64,000 nt of DNA from Bacteroidia bacterium (GCA_022760475.1 JALEFZ010000006.1:124001-188000), one strand, 5' to 3'; shown: positions 1 through 9,767, numbered from the stretch's first letter. A program made the numbers and translations. The notes: a model not told the origin generated them from the letters alone.

Positions 1-584
1 CTGAAAAGTAGCCCGATCATGATTAGCAGCATGAAAACCGAGCCAACCAGGGTATAAATGAAAAATTTCAAAGAGGCGTATTCTCTCCTCGGACCTCCCC
101 AAAGTCCTATTAGGAAAAACATGGGAAGGAGCATGAATTCGTAGAAGAGATAAAAAAGGAAGAAGTCCAAGGCACAAAATACCCCTATCATGCACAAGTC
201 CAGCAGCATGAAAAGCATAAAGTAACCTTTGACATTGTGGCCGAGTTTCCAGGAAGAGATTACCGCAATGGGCATGATGATCGTCGTGAGCAAGATCAGC
301 GACATGCCAAGGCCATCAACAGCCAGGAAATAGTCTATCTGGACCCGTCCAAGGTCGCCCAGGGAAAAACCTATCCAATTGAATTTTTCTTGAAGGAAGT
401 ATTTTCCTCCTTCTGCCTGTTCTGTCAGGTATTGTGGGAGGGCAGCCACGAGTACCCATATCAATTGTAGTAAGCTGACAACCAGGGCGCTCCAACGATA
501 AAGTTCTTTGCCTTTTCGCGGGCCAAAAGCCATGACTAGCAATGCCACCAGGGGCAACCAAATAAGTATGGAAAGATGCGGCAT
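1..584 (-). CDS. nuoM: NADH-quinone oxidoreductase subunit M, partial (3' end cut by window edge)
   Basis: This is the N-terminal 194 codons of a proton-pumping antiporter-like membrane subunit of respiratory complex I. The reading frame starts with an ATG directly after the nuoL stop codon and stays open to the window edge. The translation begins MPHLSILIWLPLVALLVMAF and contains YEFMLLPMFFLIGLWGG, which is the family's conserved transmembrane region with the essential glutamate. It is almost all hydrophobic helix, as expected. It is the last visible gene of nuoK-nuoL-nuoM, and the direct junction with nuoL implies co-transcription and probably translational coupling. Identity is secure; the C-terminal part is outside the window. 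Confidence 0.93.
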   Translation of the reverse strand, partial: MPHLSILIWLPLVALLVMAFGPRKGKELYRWSALVVSLLQLIWVLVAALPQYLTEQAEGGKYFLQEKFNWIGFSLGDLGRVQIDYFLAVDGLGMSLILLTTIIMPIAVISSWKLGHNVKGYFMLFMLLDLCMIGVFCALDFFLFYLFYEFMLLPMFFLIGLWGGPRREYASLKFFIYTLVGSVFMLLIMIGLLF

Positions 585-2720
585 TTACTTAAATATTATC
601 CAAAATATGAATCCCAACATGAACAAAAGCGATAGAACAATTCCTGTCAAATAAGCCTGGATACCATTTTTTTGGCTTTGATCTGTTCGCTTTCCCGCTC
701 CCCTGAAAAGGCCTACCAGTCCATTTACCAGCCCATCTATAAATGAATGGTCAATCCTTGAAGATAAAGTTGCAAGAGAGGGGCCAAGCAAGTGGCCTAG
801 CTTGTCCAGGCCTTGATCTATTCCTTTATCTGAAAGCTCTGATAATTCACCCAATGAGTCCGTTTCAGGGCTTTTATTGACTGTGATCCTCGAAAATAAG
901 GTGAAAAATCCCTCTACGATATTCCTATCCAACCAATCAAGTAGGTTGGAGAGAAAGAGGATTATTTTAGCAAAGATATTTTCATAGACCCAATCCTGAA
1001 AAAAATGTGTCGATAAGAGATTAAATCCAGGAAAAGATCTTTCTGAAAACCCATTTCGATATAAAAAGTAAGCTCGACCAAGACCCAGAAACGGGAGCAA
1101 TATGGAAGCAGCTAAAATTAGCTCGAAAAAAGGGGGTTCACGATGACCTGCATCACCAAATAGTGTAGAAAATGATTCCAACAACCAGCTATGTTCCCCA
1201 TCCAAAGGGTTGATGCTAAAGATAAAAGAGAGGGAAAATATGCTTAGTATTCCTATAGGCAAAAGCATTTTCCAGGATAAAGGATGCTTTTCTGCCATAT
1301 CCCTGTCTGGTCCTCCAAAAACAAGCATGGCTTGTCTACCTATATAAAAAGCAGTCAGGTAAGAGGTGATCAAGGCAGTAGTAGGAATCAGCCACGCATT
1401 TCCTTTCATATTTGAAGCCCATTCAAAGCTGGCCAAAATGATTCCATCCTTGGATAAGAAGCCAGAAAAAAGGGGTAAGCCAGCGAGGGCAAGCATAGGT
1501 GGGAGGTATAGGCGAAAAAGCCAGGGAAATTTTCTGCGTAGGTTGCCCATCAATCGCATGTCATTTTCTGGTGGAATGTCTTGCTTAGAATCTGGATGGC
1601 CAGTATGATTTTCATGAATGATCACGCCGGCTACTAAAAACAAGGCGCACTTGAAAAATGCATGTGTGAATAAGTGAAAAAGTGCCATGCTCCATGCGCC
1701 CAATCCAAGCCCAATCATCATATAGCCCAATTGTGAAAGGGTTGAATAAGCCAGGACCTTTTTGATGTCCCATTGTGCTGCGGCAGCAAGTGCAGCCATG
1801 ATGCTTGTCAATGCTCCAATGACCAAAATGACCATTTGCGCCTCCAGGCCGAGTAAGAAATGATACCTGGCCAAGAGGTACACCCCAGCAGCAACCATAG
1901 TCGCCGCATGAATCAGGGAAGAAACTGGTGTAGGGCCTTCCATGGCATCGGGAAGCCAGACCTGTAAGGGAAATTGAGCTGATTTGCCGATGGCACCACC
2001 TATGAGAAGTAAGCCGCCGAGGCTCAATAGATCTTGGGAAGATTCGCTAAGGCTCTCTGCATTCCCAGCAAATGTGATAAGTTCTTCAATATCAAGGGTA
2101 TGGCATTGAGAATGTATAATCAACATGCCGGATAAAAACAGTACATCTCCGATTCTATTCAGAACAAAGGCTTTTTGACTGGCCTTTGATGCAGCTTCCT
2201 TTTCAAACCAAAATCCAATGAGTAAATAAGAACTCAATCCTACAAGTTCCCAGAAAATGAAGACAAAAAGCAGGTTGTCTGAGAGGACAATCCCCAACAT
2301 GGAGAATACGAAGAAACTCAGGTAGGCCCAATATCGATCCAGATGCCTTTCTCCATCCATGTAGACCTGGGAAAAAAGCAGGACAAGACTGGAAATCCCA
2401 GTAACCAGAGCCAGTAAAGCCAAACTTAATTTATCCAGATAGATTCCTCCTGTGAGTTTGAGTGGAAATTCTCCATGACTAAATTCTAGCCAGGTGAATT
2501 GTTTATGAATTGGGCTTTCCCATCCCCAAAGACATTGGAGTATGGCCATGCCAAAGGCCAAAACCATTAATATTAAGGCAAGCTGTGAAGCTGGTCGAAT
2601 ATATTTTTTGCCGAGAATGAAGGCAGCTATAAAGGAAAGAAAGGGGAGAAAAAAGGCGATTAAACCTGGATAAATTTTCCAGTCAGGAATTTGAGGAGCT
2701 ATTTGAAGGATTGTATGCAA
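585..2720 (-). CDS. nuoL: NADH-quinone oxidoreductase subunit L
   Basis: Distal proton-pumping subunit of complex I in the inner membrane; 711 residues, somewhat longer than the roughly 610 of the E. coli protein. Diagnostic motifs are FWELVGLSSYLLIGFW and LPDAMEGPTPVSSLIHAAT, the proton-channel core shared with Mrp antiporters. The C-terminal part after about residue 560 holds the long amphipathic and anchoring helices of NuoL. The start is uncertain: no in-frame ATG precedes the first membrane helix, and TTG at 2718-2720 (followed by His-Thr-Ile) is the best candidate. The gene lies 10 bases after nuoK and abuts nuoM. Confidence 0.96.
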   Translation of the reverse strand: MHTILQIAPQIPDWKIYPGLIAFFLPFLSFIAAFILGKKYIRPASQLALILMVLAFGMAILQCLWGWESPIHKQFTWLEFSHGEFPLKLTGGIYLDKLSLALLALVTGISSLVLLFSQVYMDGERHLDRYWAYLSFFVFSMLGIVLSDNLLFVFIFWELVGLSSYLLIGFWFEKEAASKASQKAFVLNRIGDVLFLSGMLIIHSQCHTLDIEELITFAGNAESLSESSQDLLSLGGLLLIGGAIGKSAQFPLQVWLPDAMEGPTPVSSLIHAATMVAAGVYLLARYHFLLGLEAQMVILVIGALTSIMAALAAAAQWDIKKVLAYSTLSQLGYMMIGLGLGAWSMALFHLFTHAFFKCALFLVAGVIIHENHTGHPDSKQDIPPENDMRLMGNLRRKFPWLFRLYLPPMLALAGLPLFSGFLSKDGIILASFEWASNMKGNAWLIPTTALITSYLTAFYIGRQAMLVFGGPDRDMAEKHPLSWKMLLPIGILSIFSLSFIFSINPLDGEHSWLLESFSTLFGDAGHREPPFFELILAASILLPFLGLGRAYFLYRNGFSERSFPGFNLLSTHFFQDWVYENIFAKIILFLSNLLDWLDRNIVEGFFTLFSRITVNKSPETDSLGELSELSDKGIDQGLDKLGHLLGPSLATLSSRIDHSFIDGLVNGLVGLFRGAGKRTDQSQKNGIQAYLTGIVLSLLFMLGFIFWIIFK

Positions 2721-2730
2721 GGAAAGTATG

Positions 2731-3033
2731 TTAAGGGAGCTCGTTTAATTTATCCAGTCTGATGCTCAGGTATTTTTTGTAAACCAGCAATATGATTGCC
2801 AATGCTACAGCGACTTCCGCAGCTGCCAGTACCATAACAAAAAGGGTGGCCATTTGTCCATCCAGGTCTATCGGATCAAACTTGGAAAAGGCAACAAAGT
2901 TGAGGTTCGCAGCATTCAGCATCAGTTCAATTCCCATCAAGGCCATGATCACATTTCGCCTGGTGAGCACAAGCACACAGCCAATCGAAAATAGCATCAT
3001 GCCAATAAGCAATACATTTGACCAATCACCCAT
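2731..3033 (-). CDS. nuoK: NADH-quinone oxidoreductase subunit K
   Basis: Small complex I membrane subunit of 100 residues, the normal family length, with three transmembrane helices. The motif GIELMLNAANLNFVAFS carries the conserved glutamate of the proton path, and a second conserved glutamate lies in AAAEVAVALAIILL. The ATG start is clear. It begins the visible nuoKLM run, but the gene in front of it is a sensor histidine kinase 65 bases upstream on the same strand instead of nuoJ, so the complex I genes appear to be split in this genome. Confidence 0.95.
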   Translation of the reverse strand: MGDWSNVLLIGMMLFSIGCVLVLTRRNVIMALMGIELMLNAANLNFVAFSKFDPIDLDGQMATLFVMVLAAAEVAVALAIILLVYKKYLSIRLDKLNELP

Positions 3034-3098
3034 AAATTTCCCGGCTAATCAGGTATCTGTCAAAATTAGCGAATTTTGTGAAATGGACTAATATGGTT

Positions 3099-5342
3099 TT
3101 ACCTAGGTATCTCTATGTAAAAGCATGTGCCTTTTCCATCTGTAGATTCAAAACGGATGTTTCCACCCAGATTTGTCATGACTTCCTTGACAATGTATAA
3201 ACCCAGCCCGGAACCCTTACCCTGGTCTGTAGCCCTTACAAACATTTGAAAAATACTATTTTGATGTGCTTCTGCTATCCCTATTCCATTATCCTCAATG
3301 ATAAAGCGAGCGATATCTTCATTACTTTTGTAGGTGATTTTTACATACGGCAGTGGCTTTGAGCGGTCAAAGTATTTCAACGAATTAGAGAGAAGATTCA
3401 GGAAAACCATGCGTAGCCTATCTACATCTGTGAAAACGGTAAGTTCTCCAGGGATTGCATTGATGATGTTTACTTTCTGGCGATGATCCATGAAGGATAG
3501 GCTATTTACCACAGAGTTTACAAGTTTGGATACCTTTACATGCTCTCTGGAAAGTTCAATTCTGGAATTGTAGCTATAATCTATGATCGTTTGGATGGTT
3601 CGATCCATATTTTCTACATTTTCCGTAGCATAATTTAGGAAACGGTCTTTTTCTGCTTCTGTAGGATTGTTGGACAAGATTTCCAGAATTCCTTGAATAT
3701 TTGCCAGGGGAGCCCTTAAGTTATGTGAGGTGTGATATACAAAGGTATCAAGGGCTTTGTTTATTTTTTCCAGCTCCTCATTTTTCTGACGAAGGGATCT
3801 TTCGTGTTTCTTCAAGTGGGAGACATCTACATTTACCCCAATTCCCTGGAGAATATTCCCTTTGCTGTCCGAAATTCCCTTCCCTGAAGCATTGATATAC
3901 CTGATTTCTCCATCCGGTCTGATTATCCTGAATTCTATATTAAGTACTTCTTCCCCGTTTGCCAGGCGCTGAAGGTTATTTATCGCATCTGCACGATCAT
4001 CGGGATGAAACAGCTCTTGCCAGATCTCTGGACTGGCTTCTAACAAATCAGGATCAATCCCCAACATTTGAAACAGTTGGTCATTCCATTGGCTGGTATT
4101 GCTCTCGAAGTCATGTTTCCAAATGCCAATTCTGGCAGTCTCTGTTGCCAGCCTCAACCTTTCGCTTGTCTCAGCGAGGACTTCTTCCCGTTCGCGGCTT
4201 TCTGTGATATCACTGATGATACCAATGATTTCATTGCCTTTTCCATCCTCCTTGAGGTTGGGGCTGAGCAAAATTTTTAGCCATAGTTTTTGTTTCCCTT
4301 CCTCATTCTCAACAAAAAATACATCCTCAAAAGTTTCAGAACTGCCTCTGAGTACCTTGCGAAATATTCGCTGATAGGCTTCTTTTTTGTGTCCCTGAAT
4401 TTCCAGCCCTTCCATGATATTTTTTCCCAAAACATGCCCAGCTTTTTTTCCTAATAACTTTTCCAATTTGGGGTTCCAAATTAGACAGGTCAATTCAGGA
4501 TCAAGTACAAAGATGCCTTCCAGGGCGTATTTGATGATGTTTGAGTTGAATCTAAGAGACTCAATCAGTTGATTCTCCGTGGTCTTCCAACTGCTTACAT
4601 CTCTGGCTACACCTCTTAGGTGCGGCACTTTATCCAGCTCATCTATTATAACCTCTCCGATGGCATGGAGATATTTTATGCTTTTTTCTGTCCCATTCCA
4701 TATCCTGAAAATAATGTTATACTTTTTGTTTTCTTCCAAGGCTTCCATGATATGCCTCATCACAAACTCCTTGTCATCTGGATAAATGGTTTTCTCCCAG
4801 GTTTTGAAAGATGGAATATCTTCAAGGCTTTCATAACCATAGATTTCGAGCATTTTTTGAGACCAAAAGGGCTTCTCAGTATGCAGGTTCCAGTCCCAAA
4901 TTCCTGTTTGCCCCAGTTCCAATGCCCTGGAAAGCCATTTTCTATTTTGGTTGAGCTCTAATTCTACCTGCTTTTTTTGTGTAATGTCTTTAATGACAGC
5001 CAGAATGCCTATCAATTCTCCTGAATCATCATAAAATGGAGAAAGGCTTGAGTCAAGCCAACTGCTTTTATTTTCTGCATGTGTAAAGTGCCAGTCTTTG
5101 TTGATAGGCTGGTATCCATTTTTGTCAAATTCAGGGAGGATTATTTTGGGATCAAAATCAGGGTTAAATTCAGAAATATGCTTCCCCAGCATATCCTCAG
5201 CAGATTTAGAGAAAGTTTTTACTGCTGCAGGGTTCCTGTAAATGATAATCCCTTCCAGGTCAACAATGACTATTTCGTCCGAAATATTGTTGAGGATGGT
5301 ATTAGCCAAACCAGGAATGTGTTGGGGATCTTTTAGTTTCAA
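3099..5342 (-). CDS. Multi-PAS sensor histidine kinase
   Basis: A 747-residue cytosolic two-component kinase with no membrane segment. It has four tandem PAS/PAC domains (about residues 10-125, 135-255, 265-385 and 395-515), then a dimerisation/phosphoacceptor domain with His540 in TSHNLRAPLANIQG, and a HATPase domain with N box, DNGIGI and GSGLGLYIVK. SHNLRAP is a common H-box form in Bacteroidota kinases. No receiver domain or response regulator is next to it, so its partner is elsewhere. The likely start is a TTG preceded by AGGAAA; no ATG is available before the first PAS domain. It stands 65 bases in front of nuoK in the same direction. The signal sensed cannot be read from the sequence. 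Confidence 0.92.
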   Translation of the reverse strand: MKLKDPQHIPGLANTILNNISDEIVIVDLEGIIIYRNPAAVKTFSKSAEDMLGKHISEFNPDFDPKIILPEFDKNGYQPINKDWHFTHAENKSSWLDSSLSPFYDDSGELIGILAVIKDITQKKQVELELNQNRKWLSRALELGQTGIWDWNLHTEKPFWSQKMLEIYGYESLEDIPSFKTWEKTIYPDDKEFVMRHIMEALEENKKYNIIFRIWNGTEKSIKYLHAIGEVIIDELDKVPHLRGVARDVSSWKTTENQLIESLRFNSNIIKYALEGIFVLDPELTCLIWNPKLEKLLGKKAGHVLGKNIMEGLEIQGHKKEAYQRIFRKVLRGSSETFEDVFFVENEEGKQKLWLKILLSPNLKEDGKGNEIIGIISDITESREREEVLAETSERLRLATETARIGIWKHDFESNTSQWNDQLFQMLGIDPDLLEASPEIWQELFHPDDRADAINNLQRLANGEEVLNIEFRIIRPDGEIRYINASGKGISDSKGNILQGIGVNVDVSHLKKHERSLRQKNEELEKINKALDTFVYHTSHNLRAPLANIQGILEILSNNPTEAEKDRFLNYATENVENMDRTIQTIIDYSYNSRIELSREHVKVSKLVNSVVNSLSFMDHRQKVNIINAIPGELTVFTDVDRLRMVFLNLLSNSLKYFDRSKPLPYVKITYKSNEDIARFIIEDNGIGIAEAHQNSIFQMFVRATDQGKGSGLGLYIVKEVMTNLGGNIRFESTDGKGTCFYIEIPR

Positions 5343-5443
5343 AATTTTCCTTTTTTGGAATAATATAAGAAAGATTGTCTGTTTTTACACATCCTAAGCT
5401 GAGATTTGCTTGGCTTTGTCCTTGGAAAATGGGTATGAAATTT

Positions 5444-6352
5444 CTATCCAGAGGATTTTCGGACTGAAATTAACAGCACACCAGTCATCACAACCAGGGT
5501 GCCCGCAACTTGTACCCAACTCAATCTTTCATGCAGAAAAATGTATGCCAAAACGATGGTTGAAACTGGGCCAATGCTGCCAATAATTGCGGTGTTGCTC
5601 GCCCCAATTCTGGCAATTCCTCCAGAAATTAAAAAAGAGGGAAAAATTGTCGCGAATATTCCGATCAGTCCAATGTAGTAGTAGACAGTTTTTGGATATT
5701 CCAAAAGGGAAATACTGCCTTCAGGCCTTCCGAGCATGGCATGGATAAATACCCCAATGGATGCAACACACATGACAAAGGCAGTAAATCGAATAACTCC
5801 AAAACGAGGGATGAACTCTCCACTCCCTATCAGGTATGTGGCGTAGGCAAGTGCTGATAGGAAGATCCAGAATCCTCCTTTCCACAACAATGATTTATCG
5901 GGCAGTTGGATGTCTCCGAATAGCACAAGAAGAATGCCTGAGTAAGCAAGAATCAGTGCCAGGCCTTGACGGGAATTTATTTTCTTTTTTAAAAATCCCC
6001 ATGAAAGCAAAACGACCAAGGTAGGATAAGTAAATAGAATCAGCCTTTCTACACTGGCAGGTACAAATTGTAAACCATAGAAGTCCAGGAAACTTGCCAG
6101 GTAGTATCCCATCAATGCAAAGGGAATAACTTTCAGATAGTCGATGAGGGTCAGCTTGTGTTGATGAGGGCTTTTGGAAATGAAGAAGATGACTAAAAAA
6201 ACAGGAAATACCATTGACATCCTGATGGCCAATAGAGAAAGAGGATCAACTCCGTAAGGGTAAGCGAGTTTGGCAAGGATGGCTTTGGAAGAAGAACCAA
6301 TGGCACCTGCGAAGACCATTAAGGCTCCAACAAACTTTGAGGAATACTTCAC
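5444..6352 (-). CDS. EamA/DMT-superfamily transporter
   Basis: A 302-residue inner-membrane protein with about ten transmembrane helices arranged as two EamA repeats (roughly residues 8-140 and 155-295). The second repeat ends in LSWVQVAGTLVVMTGVLLIS, the typical last helices of the drug/metabolite transporter superfamily. The substrate cannot be predicted: relatives export amino acids, purines or unknown metabolites. The start is a GTG giving VKYSSKFVGA (Met in the protein). It lies 47 bases downstream of the ViaA-like gene on the same strand and 100 bases upstream of the PAS kinase, so it may share transcripts with either. Confidence 0.88.
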   Translation of the reverse strand: MKYSSKFVGALMVFAGAIGSSSKAILAKLAYPYGVDPLSLLAIRMSMVFPVFLVIFFISKSPHQHKLTLIDYLKVIPFALMGYYLASFLDFYGLQFVPASVERLILFTYPTLVVLLSWGFLKKKINSRQGLALILAYSGILLVLFGDIQLPDKSLLWKGGFWIFLSALAYATYLIGSGEFIPRFGVIRFTAFVMCVASIGVFIHAMLGRPEGSISLLEYPKTVYYYIGLIGIFATIFPSFLISGGIARIGASNTAIIGSIGPVSTIVLAYIFLHERLSWVQVAGTLVVMTGVLLISVRKSSG

Positions 6353-6399
6353 AGCAGTAAATGTAGGAAATAGTAGATGGAAAAAGTGAAGCCTCTCAA

Positions 6400-8094
6400 C
6401 TATTTTCCATCATTCTCTGGGCTCTTCATCTCTTCAATTTCCTCATCTTCGAATGTCCTGAAGTGATCTATAGTTTGTCTCAAAACCTGGGGGTCTTCCA
6501 TGTCATAGACCCAGTGGTGATCAAAGATTGGCAAGGGAAACTGATTGGGATCATGCCTCCTGGTGATGTACATGGAGTGGAACTGGACTCCCTGTTCTCG
6601 GCGAATTTCCATGACCTGCTCATACAACTGCCTATCAAGTCTCGGAATGACGAAGTCGGATATGACAAGCACATCTGCTTTCTTGTAATTTTTTTCCTTT
6701 AGCATCCGCAAGGTCTCTTTCAAAGCAGGCTGGATGTCCGTACCACCATGGAAACTCATCTTGAGAAATTCGATCATTTCAGCTAGGTTTTCCTCCATAC
6801 CTGTCATTTCCGTAGTCTGAATCCCGGTCGAAAAGGAAATCAAATATGCCATTCGCTTTTGACGAAGCGCAATCTCCAAAATGGCCAAAGCCAAGGCCTT
6901 TGCTACCCGCTCAGGGTCTCCAAACATCGATCCGGAGGTATCTATCACCATGACAAATGGCCCTGGATTTTCTTTTTTGATGAGTGCTTTCTCGTCTTTT
7001 TTCTTTGGTTTAATAGAAAAATCCTGCGACCTGTACTGAAATGTTAGCAGCTTTTTTTCGACATACTTTTTTGCCAGGATGATTTCAGTTTCCGGCGAAC
7101 TCAAAAGAGAGGTTTCTGAAGGAAGCATTGAGCTCAACTGGTTGCTGTAGTGTATACCAATGATTTCTGATTTGCCGTAGGGATTGGGTTTCCATTGCTT
7201 TTGTGGGACAAGTTTTTGAAGCTGTTCTTCCACAAGGGAATGCCTCGTAGAGTTCCACCGTCCTAGCATATAAGCCAATTCTCGGAGGTGCCTGTCTCGA
7301 CGTAATTGATGAGAATAATTCTCCAGATCCTTCCAATTGATCTTGTTCCAGTTTCCAATGGCATCATTCCAGACATGGCCGAGAAAATTAAAAAAAGGAG
7401 CCATTAAGTCTCCCAATTCCTGAAGTTTGGCAACCTTGCGGTTCAGTTCACCATAGTACTGGGAAAAGGCCTGCTCCATGAAAACCTCTTGTAATTGAGA
7501 CTTCTCTGAACTAAGTAGCCTGTCCCACTCATTTAAGATCGAATTTCTTATTACACGTAGTTCTTTTAGCTCTCTTTGATAATCAGTAGTTCCGGCGGTG
7601 GTGTTGACTACATCCTGAAATTCTTTGTAGTGGGTTTCTTTCCAAAAAACCCAATCTTCTTTTCTTTCTGGATAGATGTCAATAAGGAAATCAAGGAGGG
7701 CTTTCCAGCGATCGTCTGTCAGTTCATCAGTGAGCCCGCGCATCTTTTTCAACTGGGCTTCATCTTCCGAATGGATATTTTTATTCTCAAACTGGTTGTT
7801 GATTTTCTTGCACCAATGCAGGGTTTCTCTGGCAACACTTAATGCAAAATCTTCATTGTTCTGAGTGAGCCTTCTCAATTCTCGCTGCTGTAAAACCCTT
7901 GATATCAGTCTATTCCATTTTGGATAGTCCTTGGAAATGATGCTTTTTCCCAACTGCTTCATGGAATCATATGCAGGGTCCACCAAATGCAGGTAGAGCA
8001 GCTCCGCCACTTCCTGGCGAGCCTGCTTGCTCATCATCCCTCCAAAAAGGATGAAACTAGCTAGCTCCTGCTGTACCCTGCGTAATTGATTCAT
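6400..8094 (-). CDS. ViaA-like VWA-domain protein
   Basis: A cytosolic protein of 564 residues with a helical N-terminal region (about 1-370) and a C-terminal von Willebrand A domain. The metal-binding MIDAS motif DTSGS is at about residues 385-389, with the second MIDAS element in GGTDIQPAL and the third Asp in ISDFVIPRL. The arrangement is that of ViaA, the VWA partner of the AAA+ ATPase RavA. The open frame runs further upstream to a TTG at 8119-8121, but the first ATG, at 8094, is preferred; either way the gene overlaps the end of the RavA-like gene, which indicates translational coupling. The family is thought to act in maturation or quality control of respiratory and Fe-S complexes, though its mechanism is not settled. 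Confidence 0.88.
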   Translation of the reverse strand: MNQLRRVQQELASFILFGGMMSKQARQEVAELLYLHLVDPAYDSMKQLGKSIISKDYPKWNRLISRVLQQRELRRLTQNNEDFALSVARETLHWCKKINNQFENKNIHSEDEAQLKKMRGLTDELTDDRWKALLDFLIDIYPERKEDWVFWKETHYKEFQDVVNTTAGTTDYQRELKELRVIRNSILNEWDRLLSSEKSQLQEVFMEQAFSQYYGELNRKVAKLQELGDLMAPFFNFLGHVWNDAIGNWNKINWKDLENYSHQLRRDRHLRELAYMLGRWNSTRHSLVEEQLQKLVPQKQWKPNPYGKSEIIGIHYSNQLSSMLPSETSLLSSPETEIILAKKYVEKKLLTFQYRSQDFSIKPKKKDEKALIKKENPGPFVMVIDTSGSMFGDPERVAKALALAILEIALRQKRMAYLISFSTGIQTTEMTGMEENLAEMIEFLKMSFHGGTDIQPALKETLRMLKEKNYKKADVLVISDFVIPRLDRQLYEQVMEIRREQGVQFHSMYITRRHDPNQFPLPIFDHHWVYDMEDPQVLRQTIDHFRTFEDEEIEEMKSPENDGK

Positions 8095-9643
8095 ACATAT
8101 AGCGGGTTTTTTGAACCTCAAGTTTAAGGTTCAAGAGATCGTTGGTGGTGGAGGTCAAACTGGCAGCGACATGTTCAGCATGCTCCTTGGGGACAAATAG
8201 GTGAGTTTTCAGGTGGGGCTCATCCAGGTCTTGCCTTTTCTCTATGCTTTTGATTCCTTCTTCACAAATTTCAAGCAAGAGTTTGATTTGACTGTTCCAA
8301 ATCTTAATCAAACCATCCGAAGGAGCCTGTTTCTCAATGCGCTCCTTATCCACCCACTCAGCTTCTATTTTGTACTCCTTTCCTTTATTTTCAATGAGAA
8401 ATGCCCCTTTTTTCTTTACTCCCATGGTCTGGAAGGGGCGATAATGCCCTTCATTTTTTTCAAATATAGGCATGTAGGTCATTTCCTCATTTCCTTCCGT
8501 TAATTCATGCCATTTTTCTTTTTGGATAAAGGCATCGCTGTCCCCCCAAAATCTCTGAGCTTTCACAAAACTTGTACCTTTCTCATCCTTGAAGGTTCTA
8601 GCCTCCTCTACCTTGTCAATATGCTTGACGTGAATGGCTTCATCGATTTCTTTTCGAAGGATGTTCATCTCATCTCGGATGGGCTGTACATTCACCAATT
8701 TTCGGTATCCTGCCCCAGTGATAGCTCCAAGAACCAGCGCATGGGACTCTTCCTTATGCTCCAACTGACTCCAGATACAATCAGAGGCGAGGAATACATC
8801 CATGACATGGACTTCATCCCTTCCGTTCAGGAAGGCTGAGGCACGGAGGAGTTGGACAATTTTGCGCCACCTCCTATCCGACACATATATGGCTTCTTCA
8901 GGCTCAAGGGTCGAGTTTCGCTGGCGAATGCTGTTGCGAAGGAAAGTCATCAGCCCCAGGATATGAGGAGGGAGTTTGACATTGTCAATTTGTTCTCGCC
9001 AAAGGTTATATTCTTTAGGTGAAATTTGGATATCCTCTGGAACTAGCTCCTCTTCACTTTGCCCTCCCGGCAGGCCGATCATTTCTTCAAAACCCTGATC
9101 ACCTTCAATATTTTCGACCAGGATACGTATAAGAAAACGGTCCCAGAGTGCTTCAAGACCTTCTCCTTTTAAGGGGAGTTCATTTGAAGCCGAAATCAGG
9201 GCTCGCAAATCTACCTTAATTTCCTTTTCTCCATTTCTGAAGATTTTTTCATTCAATACCGTAAGTAAGGCATTTTGAATAGGAGGAGAAGCCTTCCAAA
9301 TCTCATCTAGAAAGACAATATTAGATCCAGGAAGGTAATTCTTGGTCATCCGCTCATATTTGTCCTCATCCTTCAGTTTGGAAATGGATACAGGGCCAAA
9401 TATCTCGTCCGGAGTCGAAAACTTACCCATCAGGTATTCAAAGGTTTTGGCATTTTTAAAAACGTGCTTCAACCTTCGAGCCATCATGGATTTTGCAACA
9501 CCTGGAGGGCCAAGTAGGAATATCGATTCTCCTGCAAGGGCTGATAGTAGCACCATGCTAACAATATATTCCTTTTCATACATTTGGTGGTTCAGGCGAT
9601 CCAAAAGCGCCCGAATACGCTGGGGTATGGGTAAGTCTGCCAT
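8057..9643 (-). CDS. RavA-like MoxR-family AAA+ ATPase
   Basis: A 528-residue cytosolic AAA+ ATPase. It has Walker A GPPGVAKS (residues 45-52), Walker B IVFLDE (109-114), sensor 1 in ISASNELP, and an arginine-finger region in LWDRFLIRI, the standard MoxR features. The C-terminal half beyond about residue 300 is a charged, partly coiled region, comparable to the triple-helical and LARA regions of E. coli RavA although not obviously similar in sequence. It starts with a clear ATG and overlaps the VWA gene, forming a RavA/ViaA-type chaperone pair. In E. coli this pair has been linked to complex I and fumarate reductase; here nuoKLM lies about 5 kb downstream on the same strand. Confidence 0.88.
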   Translation of the reverse strand: MADLPIPQRIRALLDRLNHQMYEKEYIVSMVLLSALAGESIFLLGPPGVAKSMMARRLKHVFKNAKTFEYLMGKFSTPDEIFGPVSISKLKDEDKYERMTKNYLPGSNIVFLDEIWKASPPIQNALLTVLNEKIFRNGEKEIKVDLRALISASNELPLKGEGLEALWDRFLIRILVENIEGDQGFEEMIGLPGGQSEEELVPEDIQISPKEYNLWREQIDNVKLPPHILGLMTFLRNSIRQRNSTLEPEEAIYVSDRRWRKIVQLLRASAFLNGRDEVHVMDVFLASDCIWSQLEHKEESHALVLGAITGAGYRKLVNVQPIRDEMNILRKEIDEAIHVKHIDKVEEARTFKDEKGTSFVKAQRFWGDSDAFIQKEKWHELTEGNEEMTYMPIFEKNEGHYRPFQTMGVKKKGAFLIENKGKEYKIEAEWVDKERIEKQAPSDGLIKIWNSQIKLLLEICEEGIKSIEKRQDLDEPHLKTHLFVPKEHAEHVAASLTSTTNDLLNLKLEVQKTRYMYESITQGTAGAS

Positions 9644-9759
9644 GTTGTAAAATTAGAAAAAAAGGCACTATGAATTAATGGAATTAAAGTTAAAATGGAA
9701 TTTTTTGACATGGCGGTTGCAAGGCTTTCATAAATCCTAAAAATCCAGCCCCTTTTTTA

Positions 9760-9767
9760 TACATTTA
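9760..9767 (+). promoter_or_regulatory. Possible purC -7 box (TACATTTA)
   Basis: TACATTTA matches seven of eight positions of the Bacteroidota -7 consensus TAnnTTTG and ends 18 bases before the purC ATG. The intergenic space (9644-9785) separates divergent genes and must hold promoters for both. No clear -33 TTTG is at the usual distance, so this is tentative. Confidence 0.3.

Noticed and set aside
237..561. Open frames on both strands at 237-470 (+) and 316-561 (-)
   Set aside because: They lie inside the partial nuoM, which is supported by strong family motifs in a different frame.
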